From positions 1 to 10,193 of the forward strand of contig PJAB01002163.1 of the NCBI GenBank assembly GCA_002887195.1: DNA of 10,193 nucleotides, written 5' to 3'. Source of the stretch: Chrysochromulina parva. Taxonomy: Eukaryota > Haptophyta > Prymnesiales > Chrysochromulinaceae. Positions within the stretch are counted from its first letter, which is position 1. Every line of letters begins with the position of its first letter. Of this stretch, positions 1-6,900 are shown piece by piece. The notes beneath the pieces are model-generated. The model searched no databases and was not told the DNA's origin. It was given only the letters and a program-made list of their open reading frames with translations. The translations under genes were made by a program, and so were the position numbers.

Positions 1-341
1 GTAGGGTCAGAGATTCACACACGCGAATCTCGTGCCCTTCTCGCAGCCACGACGGCGCTCCTGCCTATCGATACGTTGCGGGCCCAGAGCCCCCCGAACA
101 CAGGCTCCACGATACAGTACCGGTGCCGAACTGAAAGTTGCTCGACGTGTAACGACAAACGTGGCGCCTCCGAGGGCGGCCCCTAAATGAAAGAAGTTCC
201 GCACCCCACCCGCCCGGGGTTGACTCGTGTGAACCCTTTTTTTCTAACGAAAAGCCAGGACGTCGCACACAGTGGGCGACTTTGGGAAATTCATTTCCGA
301 AAGTCTAGAACGAGCCAACGCCCAGGGGGCTCTCAAATTTT
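1..341. other. Gene-free left edge, upstream of the glycosyltransferase
   Basis: I see no convincing coding sequence here. The open frames on both strands are short, have no recognisable motif, and are mutually overlapping. An in-frame TAG at 306-308 closes the frame of the downstream gene, so any N-terminal extension of that gene would have to come from a spliced exon. A small inverted repeat lies at 10-31 (GAGATTC, 8-nt spacer, GAATCTC). The stretch 226-262 holds T-rich runs (CCTTTTTTTCT) that could be promoter, 5' UTR or intron sequence. No tRNA-like B box and no clear TATA box were found. Confidence 0.5.
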
Positions 342-1835
342 ATGGACCCCTCTAAATTACCGGTACGGCATGCCGGCCAGGGATTGAGCCCGGCGATGCT
401 CGCGCTCGGTGTCTTAAGTGCGCCCAGGTCGGTCCAACGCCGTGGACACGCTCGTGCCACCTGGATGTCGGACGCCGCCATCGTTTCCGGCCGTGTCATC
501 GTGCGCTTCGTGATAGGTGGCCTCAGCGCGAGCTGCTTGAGCGACGACGTACACGCCGAGGGCCAGCGGCATCGCGATCTGACATTCGTGCGAACGCACG
601 ATTGTCGCATGTGGCATACTCCTGAGAAGACACACATTTGGTTCAAGGAGGCACTCAAGGCCTTTCCCGAGGTCCCATGGGTCGGCAAAACAGAGGACGA
701 TGCGATGATTTGGCCGACGGTCATCTTGGCCGACCTCGCTGCCGTATCGCCGAGCACCGAGTGGTACGGCCAGATGCACTGGCAGGGCTCGTGCCTTTTC
801 GGCTTCGCATCCTCCATGTCGGACTGCGCCGGCTGCTATGGTGGCGCGATGTGGCAAGGGCCAGCTATGTGTCGTCCCGCCTGGTGCCAGGGCGAGGCCG
901 ACAAGAAGTGCTGCCAGCTCGGCTGTGCGCACACGGGCCGGATGGCGCCGTTTGCACTCGGGGCGCTCGATGTCCGACGTCGACCGTTCGCGGCCGCAAT
1001 TGCGAGCTGTGCATACGCAGATCGATATTTCTCGCAAGTGAGCGCGCATAGTGCCTCTCTCAATGCGATGTGCGTCACCACAGACGGCTCACAAGGGCAT
1101 GCAGTGGGCGAGTGCGTGGGCAGCGTACGGGTGGCAGATGCAACGTCGCGCCACCAAGACGGCACACGCGGGTGTGACCAGCGCGCCACCAGTCGCTGTG
1201 CACGCGGCCAGGTCGCCGTGCTTCATCCACTCAAGAAGAACGCACGAGCATCCTGGAATGCGTCTTGGGCGCACCTCGCGGGCCAGCACGCATTCGTTCC
1301 ACAACCTCTGATCGAAGCTCGAGTGGACGCGCTCGGCGGCCAGCACGCTGCCGCCCTCGACAGCGGCGACGAGACGCACTCGACGTCTCGCACGACTCTC
1401 CCGCCAGCGAGATATCCATCTCACCATGAGCTGCAATCTCGTCCCGAACTCCCACCGGCGAGGTCGCTTCCGCCGCGCCTCGTCTATGTGGGTGAGCTGC
1501 AGGGGCGTTACGAGATGCCCTCGGGCCATTCCGTCGAGCGCGCATGGGCCCGGCGTGCGGCCTCCCTCAACGCACAGCTCAAACTAAGCGGTCGAAGCCA
1601 AGGGCATGACTTTCCCACGCAATACCGCGGCCGGAATGAAGCAACGGTGACGTGGCGTAGCTCGGCGAGGCAGCAGGCAGGGGGATTGCGGCGTGGCTTC
1701 GAACTTCGGCGCCGCCGCTTGCGACAGTACGCGTTGTGGTCGACGAACTGCACCCTGCAGTGGAGCCAAGGGCGCGAGGCCGTTCTCGAGCAGTTTGCGA
1801 GGGCGAAGCGCGAGGGCGTGGCGCTGCCCAATTGA
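342..1835 (+). CDS. GT31-like (beta-1,3-galactosyltransferase-type) glycosyltransferase, N-terminus uncertain
   Basis: A 497-residue open frame whose N-terminal ~300 residues carry the GT31 signature series. These are LSAPRSVQRRGHARATW (residues 25-41, the family's 'RR..iR.TW' motif), VRFVIGG (54-60), HRDLTFV (77-83), a helix ending WFKEALKAFP (100-109), then WVGKTEDDA (113-121) and WYGQMHW (141-147). EDD at 118-120 is the expected DxD-like site that binds Mn2+ and the nucleotide sugar. FALGALDVRRRP (204-215) matches the 'ysGpgyvlS'-like acceptor-side block. An insert at 151-195 has eight cysteines, which suggests disulfides and a Golgi or secreted location. GT31 enzymes are normally type II membrane proteins, but no transmembrane segment is visible here, and the ATG at 342 has a poor context (T at -3). 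M19 (396) or an upstream exon is equally possible. Residues ~310-497 are Arg-rich, unrecognised and may be a separate domain. The donor and acceptor sugars cannot be inferred. Confidence 0.7.
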   Translation: MDPSKLPVRHAGQGLSPAMLALGVLSAPRSVQRRGHARATWMSDAAIVSGRVIVRFVIGGLSASCLSDDVHAEGQRHRDLTFVRTHDCRMWHTPEKTHIWFKEALKAFPEVPWVGKTEDDAMIWPTVILADLAAVSPSTEWYGQMHWQGSCLFGFASSMSDCAGCYGGAMWQGPAMCRPAWCQGEADKKCCQLGCAHTGRMAPFALGALDVRRRPFAAAIASCAYADRYFSQVSAHSASLNAMCVTTDGSQGHAVGECVGSVRVADATSRHQDGTRGCDQRATSRCARGQVAVLHPLKKNARASWNASWAHLAGQHAFVPQPLIEARVDALGGQHAAALDSGDETHSTSRTTLPPARYPSHHELQSRPELPPARSLPPRLVYVGELQGRYEMPSGHSVERAWARRAASLNAQLKLSGRSQGHDFPTQYRGRNEATVTWRSSARQQAGGLRRGFELRRRRLRQYALWSTNCTLQWSQGREAVLEQFARAKREGVALPN

Positions 1836-2082
1836 GCTCGCCCGTGCACGGAGGGTGCAGGGGCAGCGGCCAGCTCAGCGCACCCCAATAGGTTACACGG
1901 TTGTTTACAGGTTAGTGGTACGTGAAACTCCGAGCCGTGAAACATAACCAGGTGCGCGATGCCGCGCGTCGAGCGCGGCGTGGTTTCTACCCAGGACGTG
2001 ACTGCCGGTGTTGGCCTCGCTCTCGTCTCCACAGTGTAATCGTCCGTAGTTGGCCTCCTGTGGGACCTAGGTACTCCAGCGC
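1836..2082. other. Convergent intergenic gap between two 3' ends
   Basis: This 247-bp stretch separates the stop of the plus-strand GT31-like gene from the stop of the minus-strand myristoyltransferase-like gene, so it should hold both 3' UTRs and both polyadenylation sites. No AATAAA is present. A TGTAA pentamer (green-algal type) occurs at about 2034-2038 on the plus strand, but its use in this organism is not established. The only strong structure is a perfect 7-bp hairpin listed separately. Confidence 0.5.
1961..1979. repeat. Perfect 7-bp GC hairpin between convergent genes
   Basis: GCCGCGC at 1961-1967 pairs with GCGCGGC at 1973-1979 around a five-base loop (GTCGA). It lies 126 bp past the glycosyltransferase stop and about 100 bp past the opposite gene's stop. 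It could affect 3'-end formation of either transcript. In DNA this GC-rich a short GC inverted repeat may also arise by chance. Confidence 0.4.
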
Positions 2083-3402
2083 TCACGATAACATGGGCGT
2101 CCAGCTGACCGCGGAGGGATCGATGGTCTGCGGCTCGTCGGCAGCATCGACGGCGCTAGAGTGCTCCACATGCACGAAGGTCTCGCCGTCCCCTTGGACG
2201 AAGCCGAGCGCCGCCAGCCGCGCGGGCGAGAGGTCGCCGACGGCCAGCGCGTTGAACACGGCCGCCCCCTCCCTACGCGCCGTCCGGAGAGCTCCGTCAA
2301 CGAGGCGCTCGAGTGTCTCCTCCGTAGGCGCGCCTGGCGTGAGAGCGAGGCCGAGCAGCTGCGCCTGGACGAGGCGCTTGCCCGAGGCCGACCGCAGCGG
2401 CAGCAGCGTGAAGCTGATGAACCCGAGCAGCGGTCCACCGCCGCCTGCGCCAGTGCCGCCGCCGCCGTCAGCGCCGCCGCTGCCAGCGTCGCCGCCGCCG
2501 CTCCCAGGGCCACCGCCGCTACCTTGCAAATGGCTTCGTCGTCTCCAAAAGAGGCACCGATGGCGAGAGTGTCTAGGGCGGCCGCGCAGCACGAGCGAGA
2601 TTGCGCCACAGCCGAGGAAGCGGTGCCGGAACTGCGCCATCGAGAAGCTATGCGCCAAATCGAAAGCGCGCGCATGCTCGTCGGAGAGAGCGAGGCACTC
2701 CAACGCATCGTCGGCACGCATGCGGCGCAACCGCGGTGACGATGGCGTGCGCCTCAGCGGCTGGGGAAGCCGCGCAGCCTCGTAAAGAGCCTTACGCACA
2801 TCCGCCGCGGTGATCCTCGTTTGCTCCTTGGCCGCCGCCGACTCATTCGGGTCAGCAGCGTTGTCGGTCGCCTCAGCTCGTAGGAAAGCTGACTCTAGGA
2901 GAGCCTTCGCAAGCAGCGGCCGGTGGAAGCAAGCGGCGCGCAGCAGCGGGCGCACGCGCCGCGGTCGCGACGCCGTGTACACGGCCAGCTGCACGCCCGC
3001 AGCATCGCACCGGCGTCGTAGCTCCTCGAGCAGCACCCGCGTGAGCCCCTGGCCCCGCCACTGGCGCCGCAAGCACAGCAGGCTCACCTCGACCGCTGCC
3101 TGATGGCGCTCGCCGCGCAAGCGCAGAGCACTTGGAACCGCCGCCACGAATCCAATCAGCTGCGCCTCGCCGCGCACGCCAATGCCCACCTGTAGCTCGT
3201 CGCGCATGCCCGGAGGGCTGAGCATCCATCGCAGCATCCCCGGCGGTGGGTCGAGGCGAAGTTCGTCGTCGTCGGTGGCCACATAGGCCGCCTCGATGAG
3301 AGGCGGAAGCTCGCGCGCGATGCGGGATGCTGACCAGAACTCGAACTCGACCCGCGATGCCGACGTCGAGAGGACGGCCGACACGAGGGTCAAGAAGAGC
3401 AT
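2083..3402 (-). CDS. Divergent N-myristoyltransferase-like protein (tandem GNAT), signal-peptide-like N-terminus
   Basis: A 439-residue frame that tracks glycylpeptide N-tetradecanoyltransferase (NMT) in order. It has AYVATDDDELRLD (39-51, NMT 'NYVEDDDnmFRFDY'), LRWMLSPPG (57-65), LIGFVAAVP (82-90), VEVSLLCL (104-111, NMT 'EINFLCV'), AVYTAS (140-145), CFHR (158-161), LRRMRADD (225-232), LLGFISFTLLPL (325-336) and AAVFNALAVGD (380-390). NMT moves myristate from myristoyl-CoA to an N-terminal glycine. Several key positions differ: the Asn-Phe of 'NFLC' is Ser-Leu, and the CoA-phosphate loop reads RGQGL (116-120), the generic GNAT R/QxxGxG/A pattern. The C-terminus runs about 25 residues past the last conserved block, although NMT uses its C-terminal carboxylate for catalysis. 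Residues 1-16 are hydrophobic and end in SAS, like a signal peptide. The ATG directly follows an in-frame TAA, supporting this start unless an exon lies upstream. A poly-Gly insert lies at 294-323. The true acyl donor is unknown. Confidence 0.75.
   Translation of the reverse strand: MLFLTLVSAVLSTSASRVEFEFWSASRIARELPPLIEAAYVATDDDELRLDPPPGMLRWMLSPPGMRDELQVGIGVRGEAQLIGFVAAVPSALRLRGERHQAAVEVSLLCLRRQWRGQGLTRVLLEELRRRCDAAGVQLAVYTASRPRRVRPLLRAACFHRPLLAKALLESAFLRAEATDNAADPNESAAAKEQTRITAADVRKALYEAARLPQPLRRTPSSPRLRRMRADDALECLALSDEHARAFDLAHSFSMAQFRHRFLGCGAISLVLRGRPRHSRHRCLFWRRRSHLQGSGGGPGSGGGDAGSGGADGGGGTGAGGGGPLLGFISFTLLPLRSASGKRLVQAQLLGLALTPGAPTEETLERLVDGALRTARREGAAVFNALAVGDLSPARLAALGFVQGDGETFVHVEHSSAVDAADEPQTIDPSAVSWTPMLS
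2434..2523 (-). repeat. Poly-Gly coding insert, possibly a retained in-frame intron
   Basis: GGC-rich low-complexity DNA encodes residues 294-323 of the NMT-like protein (Gly with Ser, Ala and Asp). It sits just before the second-GNAT strand LLGFISF, where NMTs normally have a short turn. On the minus strand a GT (GTAGCG, preceded by CAAG) at 2522 and an AG (GGCGCAG) ending at 2445 would bound a 78-nt segment. Its removal keeps the frame and leaves a short Gly stretch. It may be an optional intron (exitron) or simply a flexible linker expanded by slippage. The sequence alone cannot decide. Confidence 0.55.
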
Positions 3403-3942
3403 TTACGTGAAGACGAAACTTTTTTGGAAGTCCGCGACGAAACTTTGGATGAGCAAAAATAACAAAGCGGTGCTTGTGTGCATCCACCGGGCCGAGGAGC
3501 GCGGAGCCGTCCACGAATTCGATTTGATCACCGCGTGTTTGAATTTGACTGCAGTGAGAAGTCTGAACCGTGAGGCGGTATGCGTTACACATCGCGAGTT
3601 TGAGAAGAAGCGATGCACTACTACATGGAGGTGTGAACGTGACGATTCCCCCGCTTGGGCTTCTTGCGTCGCCCGCGAGCCTGCCCGCCGTGCTCCCAAG
3701 CACGTGGGATTATCAGGTGACACTGCGCCGCCCGCCGCCCGCCACATCGGCACGATGCCGAGCCCGTCCCCGTGCTGCGGCACGCAGGAGCAACCTCCCG
3801 TGCACATGCCTCGCGCCACGGACCGAAACGCGCGGGTAGTACTATAGGCCCTTGCCGCGCACGCTCCGGCCTGATGCTTTTGGCATGCAACCATTAGCGC
3901 TGACGTGCCTCTCATGACCTCAACTTGTGCGCAGCGAGCGCC
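3403..3942. promoter_or_regulatory. Divergent intergenic region, likely a bidirectional promoter
   Basis: 540 bp separate the minus-strand NMT-like ATG from the plus-strand TPR-protein ATG, so both promoters and 5' UTRs should lie here. GACGAAACTTT occurs twice (3412-3422 and 3436-3446) close to the NMT-like start. A CACGTG G-box/E-box hexamer is at 3701-3706. A weak TATA-like ACTATAGG is at 3841-3848, about 100 bp before the TPR-gene ATG. I read both strands for a missing N-terminal half of the NDPK-like domain and found no such motif. Two short upstream ORFs (starting 3874 and 3885) and one overlapping, out-of-frame ATG (3914) precede the ATG at 3943. They would matter only if transcription starts upstream of them. 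Confidence 0.5.
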
Positions 3943-6900
3943 ATGGGCGCCTCTGACGACCGCATCTACGTCGTCAACGGCTTCTATGCCGCCATGCGTG
4001 CCAAGTACACCTCGCCGGGCTCGTCGATCTACTACTTCTGCGTGCAGTGGAATGCAAAGGAGATGAGCTGGGCCGACTTCCGAAGCAAAGTGCTTGGTGC
4101 GACCGACCCAGCGACGGCCGAGGCCGGCTCGATGCGCCACGAGATTCTGCAGCGGTGGCAGGCGCTCGGGCTCGCCTCCAAGCCCAATGTGGGCGACAAT
4201 GGCGTGCACGGCTCCGCGTCGGCCTTCGAAGCGCTGGCGGAGCGGCTCAACTGGTTGTCAGCGACGCTCGACGACGACGACACGGGCCACGCGCTGCTCG
4301 AAGCAGGTGTCAAGCGTGATACGCTGCTGCGCTGGACCAAGGATCCCCAGGTGGAGCTCGACGGCTGATGGCACCTTATTGCCACTAATTGCTGATGACC
4401 TCTGATGACCTCTGATGACCTCTGATGACCTCTGATGACCTCGATGACGCCCAGGTGGAGCTCGACGGCTCGCCTACGTCCCTGTTCGACGCCTTCGAGG
4501 ACCTCTCTGTACCCGAGATGCTCAAGATGGCGCAGAAGCTGGGCGGCGACCCATTCGAGGACACGCCCAAGTTTGCGACGAACCAGGCGTTCGTCTTCAT
4601 CAAGCCGCACGCCAACAACCTCGCCGTGCGCGAGCTCCTCAAGGGGCAGCTGCGCGACCGAGGGCTAACGGTCGCGGAGGAGGGCGAGATTGATGCGGTG
4701 ACCATGCTCTCACGCAAGCTGGTCGACAACCACTACTATTCGATCGCGAACAAGGCGTCGCTCTCGAAGCCGACCGAGCTCCACCCCCCGTCGGGCAAGC
4801 TGTCGGAGTTCACCGCCAAGTTTGGGGTCACGTGGCCGCAGGTGATGACCCCTGATGACCGCTGATGACCGCTGATGACCCCTCGTATTGCATGCTCACC
4901 CTCGCCAAGTTTGGGGTCACGTGGCCGCAGGCACTCGCGGACGGCGCTGTCTACAACGCGGTGGACGCGTGCGACGTGCTAGGCGTGGACGCTGACACCC
5001 TAGATAAGCAGTGGGCGCTCGCCAAGGCTGGCGGTGATCTGCTCAAGTTCGCGGGCGGCTTCTACGTTGCCAAGCTCGCCAAGCCCAATGGCGCCTCCAC
5101 CGCCGTCGTGCCCTCTGCGTCGAGCCTTCTCGGCGACCTGCCGCGATCGCTCTACGGCGGCTTCGATACGCTCGCCCTCTCGGGTGGAGCTGCGTACGAT
5201 GACTCAGAGAAGATGCTGCTGTTCCCGGAGAGTGTGATCAAGACGGCGGTGGACACACTCAAAGAGGTCGCCATCGACGACTTTAAAGCGGAGGCGTACG
5301 ACCGCGCCGTCAAGCATCTGACCATTGCCCTCTCGCTGGATGAAAAGTCCCATGTGCTCTACTCGAACAGGTGAGTGCTACTGATGGGCACCTTGATTGC
5401 CACTCTACTCGAACAGGTGAGTGCTACTGATGGGCACCTTGATTGCCACTGACCGCCAAGTACACCGTGCCCACGCTGTGCCACCCGCTGCTCACCTGGA
5501 ACCAGGTGCACGGCATACATTGCACTGGAGCAGTATGGAAAGGCGCTGGAGGACGCGGACGAGTGCGTGCGTCTGCAGCCCAATTGGGCAAAGGGCTATT
5601 TGCGACGCGGCTCCGTCTTCTTCCGGATGGGGCAGCTCGAGAAGGCTGAGCACGTGCTCAAGGAGGGCCTTGAGCTCGACCCAAGCAACGAGGCGCTCAA
5701 AAAGGAGCTCGAGGCGGTCATGAACGCGATCGCCGAGCGTATGGCCCGCCAGCGAGAGTCGCTCGAGTGCAAAGAAAAGGCCATCGAAGCCTTCAATGAG
5801 CAGGTGTTGACCTATGATTGCCTCTCTGATGATCTATGATTGCCTCTGGTGATCTATGATGGCCTCGGATCACCTCTGACAGCCTCTGACGACCTCTGAC
5901 GACCTCTGACGACCTCCAATTGCCACTGCCTTGAGAGAGCAGAACTACAAGGGCGCAGTCGAGCTGCTCAAAAAGTCGATCAAGCTCGACCCGGACAACC
6001 ATATCTTCTATTCCAACCGAGCGGCAGCCTACATGGCGCTGGAGCAGTACGAGAAGGCGCTCGCCGACGCGGACGACTGCATCCGGCTGCAGCCCACGTG
6101 GGCCAAGGGCTACTCGCGCCGCGGCGCGGCACTCTTCAGGCTCGACAAGCTCGGCCCCGCGCGCGACGCGTTCGAAAAGGGTCTGGAGTTGGACCCCGAG
6201 AACGCAACGTACGTGCGGTGCACGAAGCAGGAGTTGCAGCTGGTCATGGACGCGATCGCGCAGCGGAAGGAGGAGAGCCTTGAGTTCAAGGAGCGCGCCA
6301 TCGAGGCGTTCAACGTGCAGAACTTCAAGCGCGCCGAGCAGCACCTAAGCAGCGCCATTGAGCTCGACCCCGAGAACCACGTCTTCTACTCCAACCGGGC
6401 GGCCGCCTACATGGCCATGGAGAAGTTCGACTTGGCGCTCAAGGACGCGAATGAGTGCGTCCGGCTGCAGCCCACATGGGCCAAGGGCTACTCGCGCCAG
6501 GCCGCCGCCTTCCTCTCGATGGCGGACCTACCCGCCGCGCGCGAGGCCTGCATGAAGGGTCTCGACCTCGAGCCCGACAACACTCAGGTCAAGGAGGAGC
6601 TCCGCCGCGTCGAGATCGCGGAGTCGTTGGCGCTCAAGGACGCGGCGACGGAAGCCTTCAAGGCACAGGACTACGAGAAGGCAGTAGAGGACCTAACGGC
6701 GGCCATCGCACTTGACCCATCCAACCAGGTCTTCTACTCCAACCGCTCAGTGGCGTACACTGCCATGCAGATGTACGAGAAGGCGCTCGAGGACGCGGAC
6801 GAGTGCATCCGGCTGCAGCCCACGTGGGCCAAGGGCTACTCGCGCCGCGCGGCGGCCAAGTTCCACCTCGGCGACCTGCAGGCGTCCAAGCTCTCATACT

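Noticed and set aside
10..31. tRNA or small structured RNA at the left edge
   Set aside because: Only a 7-bp inverted repeat is present; no T-loop GTTCRAN consensus or acceptor stem could be fitted.
305..1529. Long minus-strand frames opposite the glycosyltransferase (305-817, 414-1049, 1089-1529)
   Set aside because: They overlap one another and the motif-bearing plus-strand frame, contain no recognisable domain, and are expected by-products of GC-rich coding DNA with few stop codons.
1922..2785. Plus-strand frame with a proline-rich run
   Set aside because: It lies antisense to the NMT-like gene, and its PPP-rich part is just the complement of the poly-Gly codons. No domain is visible.
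4392..4448. CRISPR-like or minisatellite array
   Set aside because: Units are only 10 bp with no spacers, and the array lies inside a eukaryotic intron. It is a simple tandem repeat.
4032..4729. Minus-strand frames with repeated SSEVIRGHQ units
   Set aside because: The repeat peptide is the antisense reading of the intronic decamers, and the rest is antisense to exons 1 and 2.
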